A stretch of 64,000 nucleotides of DNA, from contig JNKJ01000006.1 of assembly GCA_000702025.1 (NCBI GenBank), forward strand, positions 298,803-362,802, given 5' to 3'. Within the stretch, counting starts at the first letter, position 1, and the number at the start of each line of letters is the position of its first letter. Shown here in pieces: positions 35,555-44,218 of this stretch. Below the pieces are notes generated by a model, which saw only the letters and a list, made by a program, of their open reading frames with translations, made no database searches and was not told the DNA's origin. Source of the stretch: Blautia schinkii DSM 10518. GTDB lineage: Bacteria; Bacillota; Clostridia; Lachnospirales; Lachnospiraceae. The position numbers and the translations under genes are program-made.

Positions 35555-35630
35555 AAGTTTCAAAAGCCAAACCTTCGGTTTGTTTTGTTAATGGCAGAAA
35601 CCTCCGGGATATGTTAAAAATATTATAATA
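35553..35630 (+). repeat. 78-bp repeat, copy B: hairpin plus AT-rich segment before the YesM-type gene
   Basis: This is the second copy of the 18967-19044 sequence. Its hairpin is stronger (CCAAACC-TTC-GGTTTG then TTTTGTT), making it a fair intrinsic terminator for the LytTR pair. The conserved distal part with GATATGTTAAAAATAT suggests an added role shared with the rhamnosidase promoter. Confidence 0.75.
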
Positions 35631-35711
35631 AAGCAGGGCTGCCGCACCAGATTCATTATCATAGGTGCGGCAGTTTGTCTCCCCGGCCATACGAAAGGAG
35701 CGCATCTCCCC

Positions 35712-37370
35712 ATGAGAAATCCTTTTAATTCACTAAAACCCCTAATTTCAAACCCCCTAATCTCAAAACCCCACATCACCGTAAAAATCCTGCTGCTTAT
35801 GCTTCTCTTTGTGGTTCCGTTGAATGTTATTTCCATTCTTTCCTCCCTGGAGTTTTTCCGATATTATGCGGCGCAGGTTGAGACGGGGTTGAAGAATATT
35901 ACAGATGTTTATATTAACACCCTGGACTACCATACGGAGCGAGCGGACCTTTATCTGTACGAAATGCTCAATAACAGCCAGGAGTGTGCCATTCTGGAAC
36001 GGCAGGGCGTCCTGCCTTATGAATATGAGAACGCGAAGTACCAGTGCTACAATATCCTCTCGGCACAGATGGAGCAGGAGGAGGTAATTTCCGGATACTT
36101 CCTTATACCAAAGCGTACAGGGGATTGCATCATGACACTGGATGGGACCCTTGGAAACGGACCTGAAATCAAAGAGTACATAACCGGAACAAAAGAATGT
36201 GACAATCTCTGGCATGTGGTTCAGCTAGGTGATGAATGCGTACTGCTTCGGACAGCATCGGAAAAGAATTTTTACTACGGAGCGGTCATCAGTCTGACCA
36301 GCCAGCAAAAGGAGATAGAAGAGCTTGGAAATTATTCCAGCCAGAGGGTTTCTTTTACGGAAGGACTTCCTGACACAGAGAGAAATCGTATTCAGGCTTT
36401 ATCGAAATCCAGGCGTATGAATCTGGTGCTCACCATGGATGTAAGCCGCAGCGAGTGCTATAAAGGGATTTCTTTCTGGAACCGGATTCTCATTGCGTTT
36501 ACCTTTATTTTCATTCTTGCCGTGCCTGTCATCTACACATATATGAAGAAGCTTATTGTCCGGCCTTTAAACCGGCTAAACCAGGGCTTCTGTGAAATAG
36601 AAAGCGGGAACCGTCATTATACAGTGGAGGATAAGGCGGAGACCCGGGAATTTCAGGATGCCTATGATTCCTTTAACCGCATGGTAGGCAGCATGGAGAG
36701 CCTGCGTCTTGACAATATTGAAAAGGAATTGGACAAAAAGAAATTGGAGCTGGACAATCTGAAGCTACAGATACGCCCTCATTTTTTATTGAATACCTTT
36801 AACCTGATGTATTATCTTCTCCGTTCTCCAGACGGCACTGGGGAAGTGCGGAAGCTGATTCTCTACCTGTCAGATTACTTCCGTTATCTGTTCCGCAGTG
36901 ACAGGGATGTGGAGCTGTTTGATAAGGAACTGACCTTGATTGAAGGCTATGTGGAGGTGGCGAAAATCCGGTATCCTAACGGACTGGATATTTCCTATGA
37001 CATAGACCCGGAGGTAAGACTTATCCGCGTTCCCCCTCTTTTAATCCACAACTTTGTGGAAAATGTGGTCAAGCACGCCTTGTCTGTGGGGAAATGTGTG
37101 CATATCTTGCTGACGGCCCATTATGAGGAGGGCTGGGTCCAGTTTGAAATCAGCGACGATGGAAACGGAATGTCTCAGGAGCAGGTGCGGAAAATCAATG
37201 AACGTTTATGGGAGCAGGAGGAAACAGACCATATGGGAATACGAAATGCAATCCGCAGGATTGAATACTTGTATGGCCCGGCAGCCAGGGTAAGGGTGCG
37301 TTCCCAGACAGAGGAGGGCACCACGTTTACCATAACCTTTCCTTATGAATTGGAGGTGGAGGAAGAATGA
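35712..37370 (+). CDS. YesM-type sensor histidine kinase
   Basis: The 552-aa protein has two transmembrane helices (~23-45 and ~255-278) around an extracellular sensor domain, then HAMP (~280-330), a coiled coil, the His_kinase domain with phosphoacceptor His357 in QIRPHFLLNTFNLM, and an HATPase domain (N-box IHNFVENVVKHAL). Such kinases pair with AraC-type response regulators and control carbohydrate uptake genes. The stop overlaps the regulator start by 4 bases. It is preceded by copy B of the 78-bp repeat and a weak hairpin region (35640-35690). Confidence 0.95.
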   Translation: MRNPFNSLKPLISNPLISKPHITVKILLLMLLFVVPLNVISILSSLEFFRYYAAQVETGLKNITDVYINTLDYHTERADLYLYEMLNNSQECAILERQGVLPYEYENAKYQCYNILSAQMEQEEVISGYFLIPKRTGDCIMTLDGTLGNGPEIKEYITGTKECDNLWHVVQLGDECVLLRTASEKNFYYGAVISLTSQQKEIEELGNYSSQRVSFTEGLPDTERNRIQALSKSRRMNLVLTMDVSRSECYKGISFWNRILIAFTFIFILAVPVIYTYMKKLIVRPLNRLNQGFCEIESGNRHYTVEDKAETREFQDAYDSFNRMVGSMESLRLDNIEKELDKKKLELDNLKLQIRPHFLLNTFNLMYYLLRSPDGTGEVRKLILYLSDYFRYLFRSDRDVELFDKELTLIEGYVEVAKIRYPNGLDISYDIDPEVRLIRVPPLLIHNFVENVVKHALSVGKCVHILLTAHYEEGWVQFEISDDGNGMSQEQVRKINERLWEQEETDHMGIRNAIRRIEYLYGPAARVRVRSQTEEGTTFTITFPYELEVEEE

Positions 37371-38161
37371 CGGTTCTCATTGTGAATGATGAAGTGTGGA
37401 CAGCAGATATGATGAAAGAAGAAGTGGACTGGACCGGCTGCGGGGTGGATGAGGTGAAGGCCGTGTATGATGCGGACGGTGCGAGAAAAGAGATTATGAA
37501 GGGAGACATTGACATTCTTCTCTGCGATATAGAAATGCCCAGGGAGAATGGCATTGAGCTGCTTCGCTGGGTGAGGGAAAAGCAGTATGATGTGGAATGT
37601 ATTTTCCTCACCTGCCATGCGAATTTCATCTATGCCCAGGAGGCGGTAAAGCTTAACTGCCTGGACTACATCCTTATGCCGGCCAGGACAGAGGAAATCC
37701 AGGAGGTCCTGTGCAAAGTGGTCCGGGGAATCCAAAAGAAGAGAGACAACCGCCAGCTTGAGCAGTACGGAGCCAGATGGGTGGAGAGCCAGAAGGAGGA
37801 GGCCTATGAGGTCCAGGGGAGAAAAAGCAATGAGGATATTATCCGGGATTGTGAGCAATATATTCACCAAAACCTCAAGAACAGCGGTCTGTCTGTAAAT
37901 CAGGTGGCTGATTTCTGCCATTTGAACCCTATTTATCTTAACCGTATCTTCCGTAAGGAAAGAAACATAAGTATTGGTCAGTACATCATACGCGAAAGGA
38001 TGACCCTGGCGGCAAAGCTTTTGAGCGACCCTGGCATTTCCGCCCATACAGTTGCGGAAAAGACTGGCTATATGAACTATTCTTATTTTTCTACTGCTTT
38101 TAAGAAGTTTTATGGCTGCTCGCCCCAGCATTATGCAGAAAGGCGGAATGATAGAATATGA
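37367..38161 (+). CDS. YesN-type AraC-family response regulator with an altered receiver
   Basis: The 264-aa protein has a receiver domain with phosphoacceptor Asp54 (LLCDIEMP) and a C-terminal AraC HTH (~165-260, NQVADFCHLNPIYLNRIFRKE and SPQHY). Two usually invariant receiver residues differ. The first Asp of the acidic pair is Asn (VNDE), and the switch Lys before Pro is Met (YILMPARTE). Phosphorylation control may therefore be unusual. It overlaps the kinase upstream and the solute-binding protein gene downstream (ATGA both times), so the three form a tight operon. Confidence 0.93.
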   Translation: MTVLIVNDEVWTADMMKEEVDWTGCGVDEVKAVYDADGARKEIMKGDIDILLCDIEMPRENGIELLRWVREKQYDVECIFLTCHANFIYAQEAVKLNCLDYILMPARTEEIQEVLCKVVRGIQKKRDNRQLEQYGARWVESQKEEAYEVQGRKSNEDIIRDCEQYIHQNLKNSGLSVNQVADFCHLNPIYLNRIFRKERNISIGQYIIRERMTLAAKLLSDPGISAHTVAEKTGYMNYSYFSTAFKKFYGCSPQHYAERRNDRI

Positions 38162-39681
38162 AAAGAAAGAAACGGATCATTATAATGCTCTGCATTGTTT
38201 TGTGTGCGGCTGCCTTTCTGCAAACGCGTAATATATGGTCAGCAGGAAAAACGGACGGGGAAGAGCCGCCCTATGAATTGGTTATGCAGTGGCCTGCCTC
38301 CGGTAAGGTTCCGGCGGGACTTAAGGATGTGGAGCAGGCTTTGAATGTGATTACGGAGGATGAGATTGGTGTTACAATCCGTCTCAAGGCATGCCAGTCA
38401 CCTGCCTTTGAAGCAAATCTCATGATTGCGGCAGGAGATAAGCTTGATTTGTGTGTCTCTATGTTTGGAAGTATGCCGGAGCTTATAAATAATGGATATC
38501 TTATACAGCTTGACAGCCTCATGGATACGAAAGGGCAGGAGCTGAAAAAGGTCTGCGGCGTGCAACTGGAGGGCGGATATTACCAGGATCATATTTACGG
38601 GATACCTACTGTCTATTCCGAGGGATGGAGATACGGAATGATCTGCAGGACAGATTTCATGGAGAAGTATGGCTTTGAGACAGAGGAAGGGAAATATTAC
38701 TCTTTTGACGAGCTGGAGGAATTTTTCCAAAGAGTTAAGGACGGGGAAGGAGAAGATTTTTACATACTGGGCGGTAATCTTACTTGTGGAGGTGATTTGC
38801 TGGAAAGGTCAGGTTACGCCTTTGACGTGCTGGGAGCCGGGATAGAGACAGGCGTTCTTCTGCTGGGTTCAGATAATAATCCAGATAAAATCGTGAATTT
38901 TTATGAGACAAAGGAATTTGAAGAATTTGCCCGCAGAATGTACAGGTGGCAGAACAAAGGCTTCTTTGTGCCGGATACGGCGATATCAGAGGACAGCCCA
39001 AACCTTCTCATGAGGGATGGAAGGACTTTAGGATGGTTCTTTCATAATGTCCCCGGTGAAGAAAAGGAGAATACCTCGGACAGCGGCCTTGATGTTACAT
39101 TTATTCCCACAATGGAGGCTGTGCGGACTACGGATACTTACCAGACTGTCCTGTGGAGCATCCCCATAACTTGTGAAAATCCGGAAAAGGTCATGGAGTT
39201 TCTGGAACTTTTATATACGGATGAAAGAGTGTGCAATCTTTTGCAGAGGGGGATTGAAGGTGCTTCCTATGTGGTAGAAGAGGAAAATGAGGAGGGGAAG
39301 CTGATCGCTCTGCCGGAGGGTGAAACCATAGACACACTTCCGTATTATGCGCACCTGGGCGTATTCGGCAACAGACTGGACGCATATACCTGGGTCCCGG
39401 GTGAGATTGACAGAAACCGTAGGATTAAAGAATTCAGCGACAGTATCTCCCGTACTTCACCTGCCTGGGGCTATGTGTTTGACCAGGAGCCAACAGCCCT
39501 GGAAATTTCCCGGGTGAAAGAGGTGATCAAAAAGTATATTGGTGTGATTGAAACAGGTGCCGCAGATCCTGATGTTGAACTGCCGATGTTTCTTGATGAG
39601 CTTAAGGCGGCGGGGATTGATAAAGTGATTGAAGAAAATCAGAGACAGTATGACTTGTGGAGAGATGCCTCCGGCAGATAA
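38158..39681 (+). CDS. Extracellular solute-binding protein (sugar type), no permeases nearby
   Basis: The 507-aa protein has an N-terminal signal or anchor helix (~5-22, IIIMLCIVLCAAAFL). The body is of the family-1 solute-binding type, with ANLMIAAGDKLDLCVSMFGSMPELI and a C-terminal helical tail. There are Cys residues in the helix, but the lipobox is poor. Such proteins normally feed LplB/YtcP-like permeases; none is encoded next to it. Its place behind YesM/YesN suggests it may present ligand to the kinase instead (inference). An intrinsic terminator follows. Confidence 0.87.
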   Translation: MKRKKRIIIMLCIVLCAAAFLQTRNIWSAGKTDGEEPPYELVMQWPASGKVPAGLKDVEQALNVITEDEIGVTIRLKACQSPAFEANLMIAAGDKLDLCVSMFGSMPELINNGYLIQLDSLMDTKGQELKKVCGVQLEGGYYQDHIYGIPTVYSEGWRYGMICRTDFMEKYGFETEEGKYYSFDELEEFFQRVKDGEGEDFYILGGNLTCGGDLLERSGYAFDVLGAGIETGVLLLGSDNNPDKIVNFYETKEFEEFARRMYRWQNKGFFVPDTAISEDSPNLLMRDGRTLGWFFHNVPGEEKENTSDSGLDVTFIPTMEAVRTTDTYQTVLWSIPITCENPEKVMEFLELLYTDERVCNLLQRGIEGASYVVEEENEEGKLIALPEGETIDTLPYYAHLGVFGNRLDAYTWVPGEIDRNRRIKEFSDSISRTSPAWGYVFDQEPTALEISRVKEVIKKYIGVIETGAADPDVELPMFLDELKAAGIDKVIEENQRQYDLWRDASGR

Positions 39682-39788
39682 CAGAGCGCCTCAAATGTAC
39701 AATGTCATACAAGTCCGCATGACGAAAATAATCTTAATAGTTGTAAAAAATAAATGCATGTGAATTAAAAAAATAACATGACATTTTT

Positions 39789-39820
39789 AAGCCATCCGGG
39801 TAGACCGGGTGGCTTTTTTT
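39789..39820 (+). terminator. Intrinsic terminator of the YesM/YesN operon
   Basis: AAGCCATCCGGG pairs with CCGGGTGGCTT across a TAGA loop, followed by seven T residues. It lies ~110 bases after the solute-binding protein stop. The rest of the 39682-39966 gap shows a possible promoter (TTGTGC, 16 bases, TATGAT near 39870-39890) and nothing else. Confidence 0.9.
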
Positions 39821-39966
39821 GTGACATCTGTAGACATCTTTGATAATATCTTGATGCAATTTGTGCAATAACCTGTTCGATTTATGATTCGTACCGGAAA
39901 AAAATGACGTCGTATAATGATATCAAAATAATACTATTTATACCCAGGAAAGGAACGGTAAAAATC

Positions 39967-40512
39967 ATGAATCAACAAGGAATCATATCAGAAAAACCAG
40001 GTATCACTATACTTGATATCAGAATTGCTGCCGCGGTGGCAATCTGTTGTATTACATCCACAATATTAAATCATTTCGGGCTGAAGCTTACATACGTAGA
40101 AATGCATCTGGAGATTATTCAAAAAATGACAGCCTGTATCGCCTGCCTTCTCTGCTGTCAGGATACGGTTACGAGCAGCAAAAAAGCAGGCATCAATCGT
40201 CTGATAATCACCGCTATCGGTGGAGCTGTGGGTGTCGGCGCCGTATTGCTGGACAATGTATTGGGAAATGAGTGGGCGATGGCGGCAATGGTCGCTGTGG
40301 GTGTTCTGCTGACACTCTTTTTGTGTAAAATGGCAAAAGTGCCTTATATCAACGCAAGAATCGGCGGTGTTACTTTTATCCTGGTTTCCTGTACATTGGC
40401 AGGCAATGCACGTATCTGGTATGCAGTTCTGCGCTTTATTTCCACCTTATACGGTGCGCTTGTGGTTCTTTTGGTAACCTGGATATTTGAATATTTTCAG
40501 AGAAAAGAGTGA
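39967..40512 (+). CDS. FUSC/aromatic acid exporter-like membrane protein
   Basis: The 181-aa protein has about five hydrophobic helices and the phrase LDIRIAAAVAICCITSTIL typical of the N-terminal membrane part of FUSC/ArAE-family proteins. It lacks the usual C-terminal cytosolic domain. ATG 39967 is chosen because AGGAAAGGAACGG lies upstream; an ATG at 39904 has no such site. A MATE transporter gene starts 5 bases after it, so the two are an operon. Export of small organic acids is likely but unproved. Confidence 0.75.
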   Translation: MNQQGIISEKPGITILDIRIAAAVAICCITSTILNHFGLKLTYVEMHLEIIQKMTACIACLLCCQDTVTSSKKAGINRLIITAIGGAVGVGAVLLDNVLGNEWAMAAMVAVGVLLTLFLCKMAKVPYINARIGGVTFILVSCTLAGNARIWYAVLRFISTLYGALVVLLVTWIFEYFQRKE

Positions 40513-40516
40513 TTGA

Positions 40517-41884
40517 GTGAAAGAGAAAAAGCAGAGCTTTGTACAGGATCTTACAGTAGGTAATGTTGCCCGGCAGCTGATCATGTTTGCCGCACCACTT
40601 TTCCTCTCAGGACTGCTTCAGACAGTATATAACATGGCCGATATGGTGATTGTGGGGCAGTATGTGGGAAAAGAGGGGTTATCGGCGGTTTCTGTGGGCG
40701 GTGATGTACTGGCGCTGCTCACCTTTGTATCCATGGGTATCTCTAACGCAGGACAGATATTGATTTCCCAATATGTGGGCGCTGGCAGAAACGATAAGGT
40801 TTCAAAGATGATTGGCACGTTGTTTACTTTTTTGCTGAGCTGTGCGGTGTTTATCACCGTGATCTGTCTTTTTATCCAAGATAAGATTATAGAATGGGTA
40901 AACATGCCGGAGGAAGCTGCGGGTTTTGGGAAAGCTTATATTTTCGTCTGCATTTTAGGGCTGGTATTTATTTTTGGATACAATCTGGTGAGCGCGGTAT
41001 TGCGGGGAATGGGAGATTCCAGGCATCCGCTTTTATTTATTGCTATTGCCTCATTGATTAATATAGTGCTGGATTTGGTACTGATTGTCTGTTTTCATAT
41101 GGGCGTGCTGGGAGCGGCTCTCGCTACGGTGTTTGGGCAGGCGGTGAGCTTTTTGTGGTCCCTTGTTTACCTTTACCGGAGGAAAGAAGCGTTTGGTTTT
41201 GATTTCCGGTGGGAAAGTTTTCGTATAGATCCGCAGGTACTTCGACCGCTGCTGACTCTGGGGGTGCCAATGATCCTACAGTCCGCTGCAGTGACCTTTT
41301 CCAAGCTTTTTGTTACCTCCTGGGTGAATACCTATGGGGTGGTGGCATCGGCTGTGACAGGGATTGGCAATAAGCTTCAGCTTGTAACCAACGTATTTGC
41401 CCAGGCCTTGTCCACTGCGGGCGGTTCCATGATTGCTCAAAACATAGGGGCGAAAAAATACAAAAGAGTTTCCAGTGTGGTAAACATTTCATTTGTACTG
41501 GACGGGGCAGTGACGGTCGTTCTGACGGCAGTGACGGTGGCTTTTCCGTATACAGTTTTTGGGATTTTCACGAATGATGTACAAGTGCTGAACATGTGCA
41601 TTTCTTTTATTCCAGTGGCAATCGTACTCTATGCCGGATGCGTGCTGAGACCTCCCATGTCAGCTCTGATCAACGGTACCGGGAGATCAAGGCTGAATCT
41701 GACTATAGCGCTTTTGGACGGGATTGTTGTCCGTATTTTTCTGGCATATCTTATGGGAAAGATCTGGGGATTTGGTATCTACGGTTTCTGGATGGGAAAT
41801 GCACTGGCCAGCTGTGTGCCGTTCCTGGTGGGAATGCCATATTATCTATCTGGAAAATGGAAGAATATCCGTGCCTATAACTAA
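40517..41884 (+). CDS. MATE-family multidrug/toxin efflux transporter
   Basis: The 455-aa protein has 12 predicted helices and the MATE internal duplication. Motifs include LFLSGLLQTVYNMADMVIVGQYVG in the first half and SALINGTGRSRLNL in the second. It exports drugs or metabolites using Na+ or H+ gradients. The start is GTG 40517, with a weak ribosome site formed by the preceding gene end. It lies directly behind the FUSC-like gene. Confidence 0.93.
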   Translation: MKEKKQSFVQDLTVGNVARQLIMFAAPLFLSGLLQTVYNMADMVIVGQYVGKEGLSAVSVGGDVLALLTFVSMGISNAGQILISQYVGAGRNDKVSKMIGTLFTFLLSCAVFITVICLFIQDKIIEWVNMPEEAAGFGKAYIFVCILGLVFIFGYNLVSAVLRGMGDSRHPLLFIAIASLINIVLDLVLIVCFHMGVLGAALATVFGQAVSFLWSLVYLYRRKEAFGFDFRWESFRIDPQVLRPLLTLGVPMILQSAAVTFSKLFVTSWVNTYGVVASAVTGIGNKLQLVTNVFAQALSTAGGSMIAQNIGAKKYKRVSSVVNISFVLDGAVTVVLTAVTVAFPYTVFGIFTNDVQVLNMCISFIPVAIVLYAGCVLRPPMSALINGTGRSRLNLTIALLDGIVVRIFLAYLMGKIWGFGIYGFWMGNALASCVPFLVGMPYYLSGKWKNIRAYN

Positions 41885-41920
41885 AAAGTGCAATAGACAG
41901 CGAATGAAAGGAGAAACAGA

Positions 41921-42877
41921 ATGCAGAAGAATAAAACAGAGAGTGTTAATCCGCAGGCGGGCGTGCCGGAGCCGCTTGGAAGTGACTGCGGGGATTCAAA
42001 CCGTATTACCAGAGAGTATCTGGATTCTTTATTGATTGAATACCGCCATATTGGATCCCGGAAACCAGATTTAAAGTTCGAGCTATTCGGAGATTGCTTC
42101 CAAACTCCGGTCATGCTGGGAGGCATGGCTGCCATGGTGCCGGGGATGCACGAGGGTGGAATGGCAGAGCTGGCCCGAGGTGTGAAAGCAGCAGGGGGAG
42201 TATTTTGGTCAGGGTTTATAGGCGATGATGAATTTGCCCGTGCTGCTGCCACGGGTGTGAGAGCAATCCGTATCATTAAGCCGCTTCGTGATACGAAGGA
42301 AATCCTTTGCAGAATCAGGCATGATGAGGAGTGTGGGGCATTGGCTTTTGCTATGGACATAGACCATGGTTTTGATGACAACGGAGAGTATTATCCTGCG
42401 GTGCCACATGCATATGGGGAGCTGGGGCCAAAGACGGAGGAGGATTTAAGAATGTTTGTCCAAGCCACACGTCTCCCCTTTATTGCTAAAGGCGTGCTCA
42501 GCGTCTACGATTCTTTGAAGTGTGTGCACGCAGGGGTAAAAGGTCTGCTTTTATCCCACCACAAGGGTGAATATAAATATGCGGTACCACCGCTTATGGT
42601 TCTGCCGGAAATCCGAAAAGCCGTTGGAAAGGATATAAAAATCTTTGTAGACTGCGGGCTGGTCACAGGCATGGATGTCTTTAAGGCACTGGCCTTAGGC
42701 GCTGACGGTGTATGTGTGGCAAGACCGTTTATGAATCCCTTCCGTATGGAGGGTGCTGGGGGAGTGGAGAAGAAGCTGCGGCAGATGACTCTGGAGCTCG
42801 CCGGGGTTATGGCAAAAACCGGCAGTGCTGATCTTAAGAATATAGACCCATCTGTGATCATACATAAATCCTGGTGA
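41921..42877 (+). CDS. FMN-dependent alpha-hydroxy-acid oxidase/dehydrogenase-like protein
   Basis: The 318-aa TIM-barrel protein resembles the lactate/glycolate oxidase family: TPVMLGGMAAM, a central Lys in PFIAKGVLSVYD and the FMN-phosphate loops IFVDCGLVTGMDVFKALALG and ADGVCVARPF. The family's catalytic His-Gly-Gly-Arg-Gln segment is changed here to LLSHHKGEYKYAVPP, keeping a His but not the Arg/Asp pattern. So the chemistry or substrate may differ. The start follows AAAGGAGAAAC. It is the first of a series of sugar-acid-type genes, possibly acting on a hydroxy acid whose lactone is opened by the next enzyme. Confidence 0.82.
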   Translation: MQKNKTESVNPQAGVPEPLGSDCGDSNRITREYLDSLLIEYRHIGSRKPDLKFELFGDCFQTPVMLGGMAAMVPGMHEGGMAELARGVKAAGGVFWSGFIGDDEFARAAATGVRAIRIIKPLRDTKEILCRIRHDEECGALAFAMDIDHGFDDNGEYYPAVPHAYGELGPKTEEDLRMFVQATRLPFIAKGVLSVYDSLKCVHAGVKGLLLSHHKGEYKYAVPPLMVLPEIRKAVGKDIKIFVDCGLVTGMDVFKALALGADGVCVARPFMNPFRMEGAGGVEKKLRQMTLELAGVMAKTGSADLKNIDPSVIIHKSW

Positions 42878-42946
42878 GGAAATGAATACAGATTCGATGA
42901 CACATAATTATGGTTAAAGTGAATTCTTCAATTCATAAATCGACTT

Positions 42947-42961
42947 ATAGTTTGCAACTAT
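42947..42961. promoter_or_regulatory. Candidate LysR-type operator upstream of the lactonase gene
   Basis: ATAGTTTGCAACTAT is an inverted repeat (ATAGTT/AACTAT) containing the T-N11-A pattern used by LysR regulators. It lies 67 bases before the lactonase start. A second small stem CGGCTG/CAGCCG follows (42962-42981). A LysR gene at 46622 closes this group of genes. Confidence 0.45.
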
Positions 42962-43027
42962 CGGCTGATAAAAAACAGCCGTGATATTATACACTGATAC
43001 TATGAAAAGCAAAGGAGCAGGATAATT

Positions 43028-44218
43028 ATGGATAATAAAGTGTTTATGTATGTTAGTTCCTGGGCAGAACACGGAGGTGTACCGGGACTTGGACTCTATA
43101 CATTTGATCAGGAAAGCGGTGCGATTAAGTTTGTCAGAAAAATCAGTGACCACAACTCCTTTAACGGCTCTTGTGTATATGAGCAAAAGAATAAGTTATA
43201 TGTGAATAATGAGGTTATGCATTATATGGGAGCCCCCTGTGCTTCCGGCCGAATCTTTGTATACGAGCTTAATCCGGAGACGGGTGAAGCGACTGAGACT
43301 GACAAGGTGGTCACCGGCTGTCCTAATCCCGCATATGTAAGCGTGGACCCTACAGGCAGATACCTTTTCGAAGCCCATCATTCATTTCCCATGGGCGTGG
43401 CTTTGCACAACAGAAACGAGGACGGTTCCATTGACACGCGAATCACATATGCAGAAGCCGATATCCAGGTGTATGAGCTGGATGAAAAGGGCATACCGGA
43501 AGCACTGGTGGAAAATGTGAATCACGGAGATATCACGAAAAAATCAGAAGCACATCCCCACTGCGCGGTGTTTTCTCCCTCGGGAAAGCTTTTGGCAGTG
43601 GCAGATAAGGGGGATGGACATCTGTACCTCTACACATTTGATTACGAACAAAAAAGACTTTGCCTTCTAAGCAGGACTCTTACAGACAAAGAGGGGGCAT
43701 CACCCAGATACGTGGCCTTTCACCCCACCAAGCCATATCTGTTCGTCAACCATGAGGCATCCTATGATGGGAAATGTTATGTGACAGCATTTAAATATGA
43801 CGAGAACGGTAATGTAAAACGGCTCTGTGTGGAAAATGTGCTTGATACCAGTCTGCCGGTCAAGCAGAATACAAGACTTGAACAGCAGGGCTTTGTCATC
43901 AGCCCTGATGGAAAATGTCTTTATACGTTGATAAACGCGGCTGATGTTATCGGTGTCATGGAAATAAATCAGCAAAACGGTAAGCTTACGGCAATCCAGA
44001 ATATAGATATTCCGGGGACACGCCCCAGAGGACTGGCAATCTCCCCCAACGGCAGGTATATCCTTTCCTCCTGCCTCGTGGGCGGAGAACTGACCTCCTA
44101 TGAAATTCAGGACGACGGTACACTTAAGGTGGCGTGTAAGGGGCCGGCACAGCCCGGGGCGTCTTATATGTCATTTTACAAGCCGCAGAATAAAAGGGAA
44201 GAAAGGGAACCGGTATGA
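43028..44218 (+). CDS. Beta-propeller lactonase (6-phosphogluconolactonase-like, YkgB/Pgl family)
   Basis: The 396-aa protein has the seven-bladed propeller lactonase pattern, including YVSVDPTGRYLFEAHH, HPHCAVFSPSGKLLAVADKG, ASPRYVAFHPTKPYLFVNHE and RPRGLAISPNGRYIL. Enzymes of the family open sugar-acid lactones such as 6-phosphogluconolactone; related ones cleave other lactones. It has no signal peptide. The start follows AAAGGAGCAGGATAATT. Its stop overlaps the next gene by four bases. Given its neighbours, a plant or sugar-acid lactone is a likely substrate. Confidence 0.9.
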   Translation: MDNKVFMYVSSWAEHGGVPGLGLYTFDQESGAIKFVRKISDHNSFNGSCVYEQKNKLYVNNEVMHYMGAPCASGRIFVYELNPETGEATETDKVVTGCPNPAYVSVDPTGRYLFEAHHSFPMGVALHNRNEDGSIDTRITYAEADIQVYELDEKGIPEALVENVNHGDITKKSEAHPHCAVFSPSGKLLAVADKGDGHLYLYTFDYEQKRLCLLSRTLTDKEGASPRYVAFHPTKPYLFVNHEASYDGKCYVTAFKYDENGNVKRLCVENVLDTSLPVKQNTRLEQQGFVISPDGKCLYTLINAADVIGVMEINQQNGKLTAIQNIDIPGTRPRGLAISPNGRYILSSCLVGGELTSYEIQDDGTLKVACKGPAQPGASYMSFYKPQNKREEREPV

